Part shown: positions 25,291-35,300 of the stretch, piece by piece | Layout of the letters: every line of letters begins with the position of its first letter | How positions within the stretch are numbered: the first letter of the stretch is position 1 | Assembly: GCA_902478785.1 (NCBI GenBank) | Contig: CABSMJ010000006.1 | Location: 1 to 64,000 of the forward strand | Reading direction: 5' to 3' | DNA from: an uncultured Oscillospiraceae bacterium | Lineage (GTDB): Bacteria; Bacillota; Clostridia; Oscillospirales; Oscillospiraceae | DNA length: 64,000 nucleotides | Translations under genes and position numbers: made by a program | Notes under the pieces: generated by a model | Seen by the model: only the letters and a program-made list of their open reading frames with translations | The model's database searches: none | Told to the model about the DNA's origin: nothing

Positions 25291-26268
25291 ATGAACCGAA
25301 AGCAGAAGAAAACCATGCTGCTGACTCTGGGCCTGGTGGTGGTGCTGGTGGCACTGCTGCTGGGCGTCCGGGCCTGCAGCGCCCGCCAGGAGGAACAGGA
25401 GGCCGAAGAGGCGGAGCAGCAGCGACTGGAGAGCCAGGTGCCCACCGCCTCCGACACCTTCGAGAGCATCACCTATGACAACGGCGATGTGACGCTGTCC
25501 TTCACCCATGATGACGACGGCAACTGGATCTGGGCCGACGACCCGGAGTTCCCCCTGGATACCTCCTATCTGGAGAATCTCTCCGACCTGATCACCGCCC
25601 TGGACCCCATGCAGACCATCACCGACGGTGACACCCTGGAGGCCTACGGCCTGGATGCCCCCACCGGCACCATCACCGCCACCGCCGAGGACGGTACAGA
25701 GACGGTGCTGCTGCTGGGCAAAGAGCTCTCCGACGGCTCCTACTACCTCAAGACCGGGGACAGTGACACGGTGTATGTGGTCTCCTCGGAGCTCCACGAG
25801 TGCATCAGCAAGGGCATCTATGACATGGCCATTCTGGAGGACATCCCCGCCCTGACGGAGGACCGACTCCAGAGCCTGACCATCTCCGGCGCCCAGAGCG
25901 TCACCTTCACCGTCACCCAGGACGACGAGGACGGCGCGGTGTGGAAGTCGGAGGGCGAGGACGTGACGGAGCAGGTGGAGGACCTTGCCTCCCAGCTGGG
26001 TGTATTGAGCTTCACCGCCTGCATCGACTATAAGCCCAGCGACGAGGCAGTGAGCATCTGCGGTCTGGACGACCCGGCGGCAGTGCTGACAGCCACCTAT
26101 CTGGACGATGAGGGCGAGGAGGCCCAGGTGACGCTGACCATCGGCGGCGAGACCACCGACGGCACCGGCCGCTACGCCCGGCTGAACGATTCCACCACCA
26201 TTTACAGCATTGGAAGCGATGCTGTCTCCGAGATTTTGACCATTGCCCAGAGCGGCTTGAGTGAGTAA
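25291..26268 (+). CDS. DUF4340-type membrane-anchored protein
   Basis: This 325-residue protein has a single N-terminal helix (residues 9-28), then an acidic extracytoplasmic region made of repeated beta-rich units. The text LENLSDLITALDPMQTITD...LEAYGLDAPTGTI matches the DUF4340 pattern that regularly follows GldG-like genes. No enzyme motif is seen. It starts 13 bp after the GldG-like gene behind GGGAGG, and is the last transporter gene of the operon. A hairpin without U-tract separates it from the two-component genes, so read-through into them is possible. Confidence 0.83.
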   Translation: MNRKQKKTMLLTLGLVVVLVALLLGVRACSARQEEQEAEEAEQQRLESQVPTASDTFESITYDNGDVTLSFTHDDDGNWIWADDPEFPLDTSYLENLSDLITALDPMQTITDGDTLEAYGLDAPTGTITATAEDGTETVLLLGKELSDGSYYLKTGDSDTVYVVSSELHECISKGIYDMAILEDIPALTEDRLQSLTISGAQSVTFTVTQDDEDGAVWKSEGEDVTEQVEDLASQLGVLSFTACIDYKPSDEAVSICGLDDPAAVLTATYLDDEGEEAQVTLTIGGETTDGTGRYARLNDSTTIYSIGSDAVSEILTIAQSGLSE

Positions 26269-26297
26269 AGCCCGGCAAGGCGCCGGAACCGGATGGA

Positions 26298-26325
26298 CCG
26301 CCGGGAGCGCAAAAGCTCCCGGCGG
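26298..26325 (+). repeat. Inverted repeat before the second two-component system
   Basis: CCGCCGGGAGC (26298-26308) and GCTCCCGGCGG (26315-26325) form an 11-bp hairpin with no T run after it. Its stem is almost the same as that of the terminator at 28290-28314, so the two-component genes are bracketed by matching hairpins. Confidence 0.7.
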
Positions 26326-26343
26326 CCTGAAAGGAAGCGGAAT

Positions 26344-27027
26344 ATGCGGATTCTGATCGTAGAGGACGAGGTCCGTCTGGCGGAGACGCTGAAGGACCTG
26401 ATGGAGATGGAGGGCTATACCGCCGACGTCTGCCACGACGGGGAGGCGGGCCTGGACAACGCCCTGAGCTCCATCTATGACGTGGTGCTCCTGGATGTGA
26501 TGCTGCCCAAGCGCAGCGGCTTTGACGTGGTCAAGCGGATGCGTGAGGAGGGGAACAACACGCCTGTGCTGCTGCTGACCGCTCGGAATGACGTCTCCGA
26601 CAAGGTGACGGGGCTGGACTGCGGCGCGGACTACTACCTGACCAAGCCCTTTGAGCCCAAGGAGCTCACCGCCTGCGTCCGGGCCCTGGCCCGGCGCCAG
26701 CCGGAGCTGCGGGAGGATGGGGTCCGGCGGGCCGGGGACCTGAAGCTGGAGCAGGCCACCTTCCTGCTCAGCTGCGGCGAGCGGTCCGTGCGCCTTTCCC
26801 GGAAGGAATACGACATGATGGAGCTCTTGATGCTCAACCAGCGCATGGTGGTGCCCAAGGAGAAGCTGCTGGTGAAGGTGTGGGGCTATGAATCCGACGC
26901 GGAGGACAACAATGTGGAGGTCTATATCTCCTTTCTGCGCCGGAAGCTGGAGCATCTGCACTCCCAGGTGAAGATCCGCACCATCCGCATGGTGGGCTAC
27001 TGCCTGGAGACCGGGGAGGAGAACTGA
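26344..27027 (+). CDS. OmpR/PhoB-family response regulator
   Basis: This 227-residue regulator has an N-terminal receiver domain with the pocket VEDEVR, the phosphorylated aspartate in VVLLDVMLPKRSG and the lysine in YYLTKPFEPKE. A C-terminal winged helix (about 130-224) contains LSRKEYDMMELLM. The upstream in-frame extension is hairpin sequence. The chosen ATG has GAAAGGAAG before it and starts with the canonical MRILIVEDE. It is paired with the kinase 20 bp downstream and lies behind the Gld-like ABC operon, which it may control. Confidence 0.93.
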   Translation: MRILIVEDEVRLAETLKDLMEMEGYTADVCHDGEAGLDNALSSIYDVVLLDVMLPKRSGFDVVKRMREEGNNTPVLLLTARNDVSDKVTGLDCGADYYLTKPFEPKELTACVRALARRQPELREDGVRRAGDLKLEQATFLLSCGERSVRLSRKEYDMMELLMLNQRMVVPKEKLLVKVWGYESDAEDNNVEVYISFLRRKLEHLHSQVKIRTIRMVGYCLETGEEN

Positions 27028-27046
27028 AAGAAAGGAGGGGACGGAT

Positions 27047-28255
27047 ATGATCCAGAAGCTGCGGCTGAAATTCGTGGCCATCTGCATGGTGCTGATGACG
27101 GCGGTGCTGGGGATCGTGTTCGCCTCCTTCTATATCTCCGCCCAGTGGAACATCGAGCGCAGCAGCATGGAGGTGCTCCAGCGGGTGATCCAGCAGGACT
27201 CCTACGGCCTCCTGCCGGGTCGGAACCAGGACCAGCTCCAGCTGCCCTACTTCACCGTGGAGCTGGCCGGGGACAACACGGCCTATGTCACCGGGGGCAC
27301 CTACTCCAATTTGGACAACACCGAGGAGCTGCAGCAGATCCTGGGATTGTGCCTTCAGGACGGCCGGGGCAGCGGCACCATCGACAGCTATAACCTGCGC
27401 TATCTGCGCCGGGACAACGGCTTTTTTCAGCGCATCGCCTTTGTGGATATCTCCATGGAGAAGAACACCCTGGACGATATGGCACGCTCCTTCCTCCAGA
27501 TCGGGGGAGTGGCTCTGGTGATCCTGCTGGGCATCTCGGCGCTGCTGGCCTGGTGGGCCACCCGGCCGGTGGAGACGGCGCTGCGCCAGCAGCGCCAGTT
27601 CCTCTCCGACGCCTCCCACGAGCTTAAGACCCCCCTGACGGTGATCCTCTCCAACGCCGAGCTCCTCAGCGGTGCGGCCCTGGAGCCCCGGCCCGCCCGC
27701 TGGGCGGACAACATCCACTCCGAAGCCGGGCAGATGAAGACCCTGGTGGAGGAGATGCTGACCCTGGCCCGGGCGGACAATATGCCCCAGACCGCCGTCC
27801 ACACCGCCCAGTCCCTGACGGATATCGTCACCGACACGGTGCTGAGCTTCGAGCCGGTGGCCTTCGAGGCGGGCAAGACCCTGACCTCCCAGATCGCCGA
27901 CGGCGTGGAGGTGGAGGGCGATGGAGACAAGCTGCGGCGCTTGGCGGGGGTGCTGCTGGACAACGCCGTGAAGTACGCCGACGAGGGCACCACCGTGGAG
28001 GTGACGCTGGAGAAGGCGGACCGGCGGGCCCGGCTGACGGTCATCAACCGCTGCGCCCCCATTCCGCCGGAGCAGCTGCGGCGTCTCTTTGAGCGGTTCT
28101 ACCGGGCGGACGCCTCCCGGGGAGAAAAGAGCGGTTTCGGCCTGGGACTGCCCATTGCCGCCTCCATCGTGGAGGAGCACAAGGGCACCATCAAAGCCGA
28201 AAGCGACGACCTCTCCACCCGCTTCATCGTTACGCTGCCTTTGAAAAAAGTATAG
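27047..28255 (+). CDS. Sensor histidine kinase
   Basis: This 402-residue kinase has an N-terminal helix (about residues 11-31), an extracytoplasmic sensor of roughly 110 residues and a second helix at about 152-172. HisKA with FLSDASHELKTPLTVI comes next, then HATPase_c with the N-box LLDNAVKYAD and the G-box SGFGLGLPI. It lacks an obvious HAMP domain; the phosphoacceptor helix follows the second membrane segment after about 15 residues. AAAGGAGGGG precedes the ATG. A strong terminator follows at 28290-28323. Confidence 0.92.
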   Translation: MIQKLRLKFVAICMVLMTAVLGIVFASFYISAQWNIERSSMEVLQRVIQQDSYGLLPGRNQDQLQLPYFTVELAGDNTAYVTGGTYSNLDNTEELQQILGLCLQDGRGSGTIDSYNLRYLRRDNGFFQRIAFVDISMEKNTLDDMARSFLQIGGVALVILLGISALLAWWATRPVETALRQQRQFLSDASHELKTPLTVILSNAELLSGAALEPRPARWADNIHSEAGQMKTLVEEMLTLARADNMPQTAVHTAQSLTDIVTDTVLSFEPVAFEAGKTLTSQIADGVEVEGDGDKLRRLAGVLLDNAVKYADEGTTVEVTLEKADRRARLTVINRCAPIPPEQLRRLFERFYRADASRGEKSGFGLGLPIAASIVEEHKGTIKAESDDLSTRFIVTLPLKKV

Positions 28256-28289
28256 TTTGGGCCTGCGCCTGTCCGGGCAGGGCCCTTGG

Positions 28290-28323
28290 CCGCCGGGAGA
28301 CCACCTCCCGGCGGTTCTTTTTT
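28290..28323 (+). terminator. Terminator of the second two-component operon
   Basis: CCGCCGGGAG (28290-28299) pairs with CTCCCGGCGG (28305-28314), followed by TTC and then seven or more T residues. Confidence 0.88.
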
Positions 28324-28357
28324 TCCCCCGCGGCGCATAAGGTTGTCCCAAGAGGTG

Positions 28358-29527
28358 ATGCTTACGAAACGGGACAACAAAAGATGGCGGGGGCCGGTGC
28401 GGCGGCTTCTGGCCCTGTGTCTGGCAGCGGGGACTCTATGGACGGCGGCGGTGACCTGCCGCAGCGAATCCTGGACAGCGGCCCTGTCTGCCCTGCGGAC
28501 TCAGGCGGCGTCCCCCCTGCGGGCCCTGCGGTGGGAGCTGGGGGACCTGTGGACGGAGGATGGACTGTCTCCCGCCACGGTGATGACCCTCAGCGAGTCC
28601 CCGCTGCTGCTCAGCGCCCGGGCAGCGGTGCTGGAGCTGTGGTCCAGCGAGGCGGCAGAGCCCACGGAGCCGGAGGGCTCCGATGAGGAGAAGACACCGG
28701 TGGAGGAGACGCCCCTGGAAACCCTGGACTTCACCGACAATGGCATCCCTGCCCGCACCCTGGTGCCCACCAGCCCCGCCGGCTATACGGTGGTGGGGAA
28801 TGTGTATATCAGCAACTCCACGGACCACGCCCTGGACGCGGCCTCCCTGCAGGGGGACTTTGACGCCTGCCTCACCGGGGAGGAGCCCCAGGTGCTGATC
28901 CTCCACACCCACGGCAGCGAGGCTTACACCCTGCCCCCGGACGAGAGCTATGTGGCCTCCGGCAACCACCGCACCACGGACACCAACTACAACATGGTCC
29001 GGGTGGGGGATGAGATGGCGGAGGTGTTCGGCGAGGCGGGCATCTCCGTGCTCCACGACCGGACGCTCTATGACTATCCCAATTACAGCGGCGCCTATGA
29101 CCGGTCCCTGGCCGCCATCAACAGCTATCTGGAGAAGTACCCCTCCATCCGCTTCATCCTGGATGTCCACCGGGACGCCATCGAGGACAGCGAGGGCAAC
29201 GAGTACAAGGTGGTCTCGCCCATCGAGGGGGTGGGTACCGCGGCCCAGATCACGCTGGTGGTGGGCAGCGACGGCTCCGGCCTGCCCCATCCCAACTGGA
29301 AGGAGAATCTGAAGCTAGCCGTGGCCATCCAGGAGAACATCATTGGGGACTATCCCTCTTTGATGCGGCCGTTGGTGCTGCGCAACTCCCGCTATAACCA
29401 GCACGTCACCACCGGCTCGCTGCTGGTGGAGATGGGTGCGGCAGGCAACTCCCTGGACGAGGCGCTGCTGGCCGCCCGGCTCTTTACAGAGCAGATGATC
29501 CAGACCATCCAGGCCAAGGAGAAATGA
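28358..29527 (+). CDS. spoIIP: Stage II sporulation protein P
   Basis: SpoIIP is the amidase and endopeptidase that, with SpoIID and SpoIIM, thins septal peptidoglycan so the mother cell can engulf the forespore. The 389 residues have a basic N-terminus and a helix (about 14-32), then a variable stretch. The amidase-3-like domain follows with VLILHTHGSEAY, FILDVHRDA, KVVSPIEGVGTAAQITLVVGSD-type text and LLVEMGAAGNSLDEAL. The start has AGAGG close upstream; a GTG three bases earlier is an alternative. Its usual neighbour gpr is not adjacent here. This gene and spoIIE show that the organism descends from spore formers. Confidence 0.93.
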   Translation: MLTKRDNKRWRGPVRRLLALCLAAGTLWTAAVTCRSESWTAALSALRTQAASPLRALRWELGDLWTEDGLSPATVMTLSESPLLLSARAAVLELWSSEAAEPTEPEGSDEEKTPVEETPLETLDFTDNGIPARTLVPTSPAGYTVVGNVYISNSTDHALDAASLQGDFDACLTGEEPQVLILHTHGSEAYTLPPDESYVASGNHRTTDTNYNMVRVGDEMAEVFGEAGISVLHDRTLYDYPNYSGAYDRSLAAINSYLEKYPSIRFILDVHRDAIEDSEGNEYKVVSPIEGVGTAAQITLVVGSDGSGLPHPNWKENLKLAVAIQENIIGDYPSLMRPLVLRNSRYNQHVTTGSLLVEMGAAGNSLDEALLAARLFTEQMIQTIQAKEK

Positions 29528-29533
29528 GAAAGC

Positions 29534-29576
29534 GGCAGAGGAGCCGGGACCCGAATAGGGTCCCGGCTCCTCTGCC
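29534..29576. terminator. Long hairpin between spoIIP and a convergent small gene
   Basis: A perfect 19-bp stem (29534-29552 with 29558-29576, five-base loop). No true U-tract follows on either strand, so it is an atypical terminator or a convergent transcription barrier. Confidence 0.55.
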
Positions 29577-29602
29577 TGAGAAAGGAAAGAGAGGGAAAGG
29601 GG

Positions 29603-29875
29603 TTACAGCAGTGTCACCAGCAGCCACACAAGGCCGATGCCGCCGGCTCCCATGCCGGCGTACAGGGCCGGGCACAGGGCCCGCCAGCGGTGGCTCAGAT
29701 GCCCGGATCCCTGGGTGTAGCTCTTTGCCACCCGCCGGGCCTCGTCCACAATCTCCTGGGAGGTGACGCCGCCGCTGCTGAGAGCGTCGTTGCGGACGAT
29801 GAAAATGGCTTGCTCAAAAATGCGCGGGTCGGGGGATTCCACTACTACCACGCGCCGGGAAATACCTTTGACCAT
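29603..29875 (-). CDS. Small conserved protein with C-terminal membrane helix
   Basis: This 90-residue protein has a soluble N-terminal part (ISRRVVVVESPDPRIFEQAIFIVRNDAL) and one membrane helix in the last ~20 residues (ALYAGMGAGGIGLVWLLVTLL), so it is tail-anchored. AGGAG lies nine bases before the ATG. Similar short proteins occur in Clostridia, sometimes mislabelled as translation initiation factor; I know of no established function. It stands alone between spoIIP and spoIIE, converging on the former. Confidence 0.72.
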   Translation of the reverse strand: MVKGISRRVVVVESPDPRIFEQAIFIVRNDALSSGGVTSQEIVDEARRVAKSYTQGSGHLSHRWRALCPALYAGMGAGGIGLVWLLVTLL

Positions 29876-30008
29876 GGGAACTCACTCCTCACTTGCTCCG
29901 GCGGCGTGCCGCTGGTCCCGGCCCGCCGTCAACCTTCTGCATCCATTGTGTCCCGGGCGGTGGAAAACTATACCGCCTTTGGCATAAAAAAGAGAGACAG
30001 ATGCAAAG

Positions 30009-30031
30009 AAGGCCGCCCGCAGGGCGGCCTT
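30009..30031 (-). terminator. Terminator of spoIIE
   Basis: A perfect 10-bp stem (30009-30018 with 30022-30031), then CTTTGC and, further on, a six-T run on the minus strand. Confidence 0.65.
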
Positions 30032-30086
30032 CCCGGCGAAGAGAGAAGTGTATGTGGAAAACCGGCAGGGGGGAGAAGCAGGAGGC

Positions 30087-32138
30087 TCAAACTTCCCGCC
30101 GGATGCCGGCCTCGGACTTGGGCAGATACAGCACCTGCACGCCGCAGTCGTCCCGAAGAGGACCCTTTTGTCGAATGGAGGTCAAAATCAGCGTCACCAG
30201 GGTCTGGGGGTCATCGCCCTGCCACCCGGCCAGCAGGTCCTGCAGCCACTCGTCGTGGGCGGCGTCGGCCACACCGTCGCTGATCATCACCAGGAAGCTG
30301 TCCTCCTCCAGCACCAGCGTGGTGGCGTCGGGGGAGCGGTCGGTGGTGTGGAGCCCGGCAGGCAGGGAACTGCCGGTGATGCGCCGGACCCGGCCTCCGT
30401 GCTTGAGATAGGAGGGGGCGGCGCCGTATTTGTACACCGTCACCTGGGCGCTTTGCAGGTCCAGGCGCACCAGGTCGATGGTGGTGAAGGTGCCGGTCTC
30501 GGCGCCCCGGAGGGTCATGGCGTCGTTGAGGGTCCGCAAGGCCGCCTCCGGCTCCACTCCCGCCCGCAAAAACCGCTCCAGCAGCCGCAGCACCATGGCC
30601 GACTCCCGCCGGGCAGCCTCGCCGGTGCCCATGCCGTCGGAGAGCAGGAGGTAGAGGCTGCCGCTGTCGGTCTCAAAGGCGGTGAGGCTGTCGCCGCTGA
30701 CGGCCTCGCCCTCCTTGGGCCGCAGGGCGGCGCCCACGGAGTAGGTCCGGCGCTGGGTTTCACTCCACACCGGCTGGGGCGACTGCTCCAGGTGGGCGGC
30801 AGTGGTGCTCAAAAGCTCCGACATCCGGGCGTATTGCCCCCGGGCCTCCCGGCGGGTCTCCTCCAGCTGCCGCCGGTACTGCTGGCGCAGCAAAAAGGCG
30901 GACAGCTCGGCGTTGATGGCGGTGAGCAGGTCGGATAGGTGGATGCAGCGGCTGGTGAAATGGGGCGGGAAGTCCTTGGGCAGCGCCCGGCCCCGCTCCA
31001 GGAGAAAGGGCGTTGCGTCGTTCATGGCGTTGAAGGTGGTGGTGTATTCCCGCTTCCAGCACAGGTCCCGCAGCACGCAGCTCCGGCACACCCGTTCGGC
31101 GGAGCGGTCGAAGATGACGGCGGGGTTTTCCTCCGTGGAGGGCAGGCGGGAGAAGCTGTCATACAGGTCCCGGAAAGCGGCGGCGGACTGGTTGAGCTGG
31201 GTCCGCAGCCGGTCCAGAAGGGAGGGCTCGTCCTTGGGCGTTCCCTCACGCAGCTGAAGCCGCTTGCCGCCGAAGAGCCGGGCAGGCAGCAGCAAAAAGA
31301 CCACCGCGCCGCCTATGGCCTCCCCCAGAAAGGGGACGCCCTCCTCCGCTGTCACCGGCAGCAGCAAAATCACCGCCGCGGCAAGATAGGCGCCGGCGGC
31401 TCGGAGCCGGCCCCGCCGGGCGTACAGGCCCGCCGCCAGGCCGGTAAAGCCGAAGGCGGCGGCGAAAAAGAGACCGCCGCTGCCGGCGGCCAGGTCCAGC
31501 AGCAGCCCGATGCACACGCCGCATCCGGCGCCCAGACCGGGGCTCTGGCCATAGGCGGCGTAGAGGGTCAGCCCCGCCGCCAGCAGCCGCCCCGCCGAGA
31601 TGCCGCCGGGCAGCACCAGACCCGAGAGGCCCACCGTCAAGCTGGCGATCAAAAACAGCACCGCCCACTGGGACCCGGGGATCTCGCCCTCCCGGAGGAG
31701 CAGACGGTAGACGGCGGCGGAGAGGCCCACCAGGATGGTGGCCCCCAGGGCGGGGAAAAACTGGGTGTCCAGCCGGGGGGACTGGAAGAGGTAGATCAGG
31801 CGCACCGTCAAAAAGAGGACGGAGGCCGCGGCGGGCAGAAAGAGGGGCCGCTTGGCAAGGGCTGTGCCCTCAAAGGCCGTGGCGGTGGAGAGGATCAAAA
31901 CGGCGGTGGCTATGTAGCTCAGTGCCGAGGAAAAATCCAGGAATAAAAAGGCGCCCACCACCGCCCCGGCCAGGGCGGAGAGTCCCGGCGCCCCGGTGCC
32001 GGCGGCGGCCAGAAAGCCCAGGGCCAGCGGCGCCCCGGAGAGCAGCTCACAGCCCGTCAGGGCGGCGGATAAAAAGAAACGGATACCGCAGCGGACGGCC
32101 AGGGCGGACTGCCGCGGGTCCAGTGGAAGTCGATTCAA
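30087..32138 (-). CDS. spoIIE: Stage II sporulation protein E (PP2C phosphatase)
   Basis: SpoIIE dephosphorylates SpoIIAA to switch on sigma-F in the forespore and takes part in polar septation. The 683 residues begin with about ten membrane helices (residues ~15-290). A central regulatory region with a cysteine cluster (CRSCVLRDLCW) follows, then a PP2C-type phosphatase from about residue 460. The phosphatase shows LLLSDGMGTGEAARRES, LRGAETGTFTTIDLV and VMISDGVADAA, which carry the metal-binding aspartates. The start is TTG with AAAGGAGGG seven bases upstream. It is divergent from the large fusion gene at 32359, with a 220-bp shared control region. Confidence 0.95.
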   Translation of the reverse strand: MNRLPLDPRQSALAVRCGIRFFLSAALTGCELLSGAPLALGFLAAAGTGAPGLSALAGAVVGAFLFLDFSSALSYIATAVLILSTATAFEGTALAKRPLFLPAAASVLFLTVRLIYLFQSPRLDTQFFPALGATILVGLSAAVYRLLLREGEIPGSQWAVLFLIASLTVGLSGLVLPGGISAGRLLAAGLTLYAAYGQSPGLGAGCGVCIGLLLDLAAGSGGLFFAAAFGFTGLAAGLYARRGRLRAAGAYLAAAVILLLPVTAEEGVPFLGEAIGGAVVFLLLPARLFGGKRLQLREGTPKDEPSLLDRLRTQLNQSAAAFRDLYDSFSRLPSTEENPAVIFDRSAERVCRSCVLRDLCWKREYTTTFNAMNDATPFLLERGRALPKDFPPHFTSRCIHLSDLLTAINAELSAFLLRQQYRRQLEETRREARGQYARMSELLSTTAAHLEQSPQPVWSETQRRTYSVGAALRPKEGEAVSGDSLTAFETDSGSLYLLLSDGMGTGEAARRESAMVLRLLERFLRAGVEPEAALRTLNDAMTLRGAETGTFTTIDLVRLDLQSAQVTVYKYGAAPSYLKHGGRVRRITGSSLPAGLHTTDRSPDATTLVLEEDSFLVMISDGVADAAHDEWLQDLLAGWQGDDPQTLVTLILTSIRQKGPLRDDCGVQVLYLPKSEAGIRREV

Positions 32139-32301
32139 GGCTTGTCCCTCCTTTGTATGGCCCTATTCTACAAAGGCGGACGCAAAAACGCTGTCGGGAA
32201 AGGGCGGAGCACCAGATTTTTCCAAAACAGGGGCGGCAAGAGGGCGGAAACGGGGAGCGGGAAACAAAAAGATTGCCCTTTTCCCGGAGGCGGCTTTGCG
32301 G

Positions 32302-32307
32302 TATAAT
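32302..32307 (+). promoter_or_regulatory. Likely -10 box of the fusion-protein operon
   Basis: A perfect TATAAT lies 52 bp before the start codon, but no good -35 sits 16-18 bp upstream (TTTTCC there; TTGCCC is 23 bp away). An activator or another sigma factor may be involved. Confidence 0.45.
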
Positions 32308-32358
32308 AGCCCCAAAGCCATCTGATACGCCCCAGGCGGGCGGAAGGGAGGAACGTGC

Positions 32359-35300
32359 ATGGACGAGAAGCTGTTGCAGGCCTTGGAGGAGGCCTTTGCC
32401 GAACCCCTCTTTTTGGAGCGGCTGTCCGAGGAGGGCGCTCCGGGCCCCGGACCCGACGCCCAGGCGTGGGGGCGGCTGCTGGAGCCCCTGCTGCCCACAA
32501 AGGAGCGGGTGCGCTGCGCCGACGTGGTGGAGCAGTGCCGGGTGCTGCTGGAGCAGGAGGCCCAGGCACCCCGGGAGGGCTGGCTCTTTTACATCAGCCG
32601 GGTGGCGGTGTCCCTGGCCTTTCCCGAGGAGATCGACCACACCCCCGCCCAGCGGGGCGCGGCGCTGACCTTTTTGCAGGCATTGCGGGTGCTGCTGGAC
32701 CGGGAGCGGCAGGTGCTGCCCTTTGACAGCAGCCGGGACTTTGCCTTCTGCACCCGGGAGGAACTGCGGGGCAGCGACCGGCGGGAGGAGTACCGCACCT
32801 TTCTGAACGCCTGGCGGGGGGACTGCGTCTATGAGACCATGCGCCTGTCGGCGGAAACCACCCCCTTTTCCACCCTGGAGCATATCGCCGGCGTCCACCA
32901 CGTGGCCATGACCATGGCCCGGGAGCTGCGGGCCGCGGGCGGAGAGGTGGACCTGGCCATGGTGTCCGCCTCCGCCGCCTGCCATGACATCGGCAAGTTC
33001 GGCTGCCGCACCGGGGAGCGGGTGCCCTACCTGCACTATTACTATACCGACCAGTGGTGTACTCGGCGGAACCTGCCCGACGTGGGCCACATCGCCGCCA
33101 ACCACTCCACCTGGGACCTGGAACTGGAGAACCTGTCGGCGGAGAACCTGCTGCTGATCTATGCCGATTTCCGGGTCAAGCAGGAAAAGGACGACAGCGG
33201 CCGGGAGCGGACCCATATCTACACCCTGGAGCAGTCCTACGACGTGATCCTGAGCAAGCTGGACAACGTGGACGATGCCAAGCGCCGGCGCTACGCCTTT
33301 GTGTATGCCAAGCTGTGCGACTTCCAGGAGTATTTGCAGGACCTGGGGGTGGACGTGACCTTGGAGGGCCACCCCACGGCGCCGGTCCGGCGGCCCGACG
33401 CGGCGCTGCTAAGCCATGAGGAGACGGTGCGGGCCTTCCGGCTTTTGGCAGTGGAGCACAACCTCCACCTGATGCATCGCTTCAGCCATGAGCGGCTCTT
33501 TGCCAACGTGCTGGAGGCGGCCCGCAGTGAAAAGGCCTGGAGCCGGGTCCGGGCCTACGTGAGTATTCTGGAGGAGTATTTCACCTACCTCACCGCCGCC
33601 CAGAAGGCTCAGAGCCTGAGCTTTCTCTATGAGCTGTTGATGGACCGAGAGGGCGACATCCGCCGCCAGGCGGCGGCCCTCATCGGCCGCATCATCGCCT
33701 GCTTCAACGCCGGCTATCAAAAGGAGCTGCCCAAGACGGCGGCCCCCTCCTCGGCCCAGCAGACCCAGTTTGCCCTGTGGGCCCGGTATCTGGATCTGAT
33801 GATCTACCCGGATCACAAGCTGACCGACCCCCAGAAAAGCCACATCCACTACACCATGAAAATCACGGTCCAGACGGTGCTGACCGACTGCTCCCCGGCG
33901 GACGCGCCCCGGTTCATGGAGGGCATCCGGCGCTATTACGACACGCCGTGCCTGACGGACCGGGAGGCGGCCCTGGCGCTGACGGATACGCTGTGCTACC
34001 TGCCGCCGGAGCTGTGCGGAGAGGACTGGGAGCGGCTGACGGAGTTTGCCGCGGTGCAGCTGGGCCGGAACGACCTGGTGCTGCAGGCGGCGGCCATGCG
34101 CTTTTTCCATCGGGTGGTCCAGGCGCTGCCGCCGGAACATCCGGCGGCGGTCCGGGCTGGTGCTCTGGCCCGGGAGCTGGACTGCAGCGGAAGTCCCGCC
34201 CTGCTCTATCTCCAGGCCTGTATCCTGCGGAGCCTGGGGGAGAGCGGCGAGGCCCAGATGGAGCAGCTGTCCCGCCGGGAGGTGGTCAGCGACATCTTCG
34301 TGGACAACCTGAAAAACGCCACCCACTGGGTGCTCAAGGCCGTGAACATCGAGCTTCTGACAGAGCAGGTGCTTCGGGGCGAGCGGGAGAACCTGCTGCA
34401 CATCGCCGCCCACTTCGGCAACCTCTTAAAGGTCAGCGACGCCATCGTGGTGCGCTACAACGCCGGCGGGTCCCTGCTGCAGATCGCTGACCGCCTGAGT
34501 TTTGACCAGCGCAACGAGGTGGCGGTGGAGATGGCCAAGGGCCTGGAGGTGGGCCAGTACGAGTACTCCAAGTACATCCCCCAGTGTCTGGGCGAGTTCA
34601 TTTTGCACCTGCGGCCCACGGAGCTGGACGAGATGCTGGACCGCCTGGCCCATCTCATGGGCAACTCCAGTGACACCACCGTCTCCGCGGCGCTGACCAC
34701 CGTGGGCGTTTCCCTGGAGCACTACGGGGTCTACGGAGAGCGGTTCGGAGAGACACCGGAGGTCCTCAATGCCCGTCGGGAGCGGATGGCCGGCATGCTG
34801 CTCAAGGGCCTTTCCTCCTACCGGGAGACCGTGCGGCAGGAGGCCATGTGGGTCATCGGCCGGGAGCTGTTCGGCTCCCAGACGCTCACCTTCTGGGAAA
34901 AGACGGAGCTCTTCACCCTCATGGCCGACAAGATGCTCTTCCTCTTTATCGAGCACCGGGAGGGGGAGCTGACCTACTTCTACCGGGCGGCGGCCCTGTC
35001 CCACATCTACCGTTTCATTGTGGAGCATCAGATTCTGGAAGGACCCTTCCGGTTTGAAGAGCGGCTGCCGGTGGCCTTCTTCCCCGGTACCTTCGACCCC
35101 TTCACCCTCTCCCACAAGGGCATCGTCCGGGAGATCCGGGACCTGGGCTTTGAGGTGTATCTGGCGGTGGATGAGTTCTCCTGGTCCAAGAAGGCCCAGC
35201 CCTCCCTGATCCGGCGGCAGATCGTGTCCATGTCCGTGGCCGACGAGTTCCATGTCCGCCTCTTCCCCCTGGACATCCCGGTGAACATCGCAAACCCCCA

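Noticed and set aside
22572..25472. 966-residue minus-strand frame across the Gld-like operon
   Set aside because: It spans several genuine genes on the other strand and has His/Gln/Gly-rich shadow composition.
29603..29875. Naming the small protein a translation initiation factor
   Set aside because: Such labels seem to be propagated errors; the protein is a 90-residue tail-anchored chain without IF motifs.
32192..32198. TGTCGGG as a possible Spo0A box between spoIIE and the fusion gene
   Set aside because: Only five of seven positions match TGTCGAA; expected by chance in this length.
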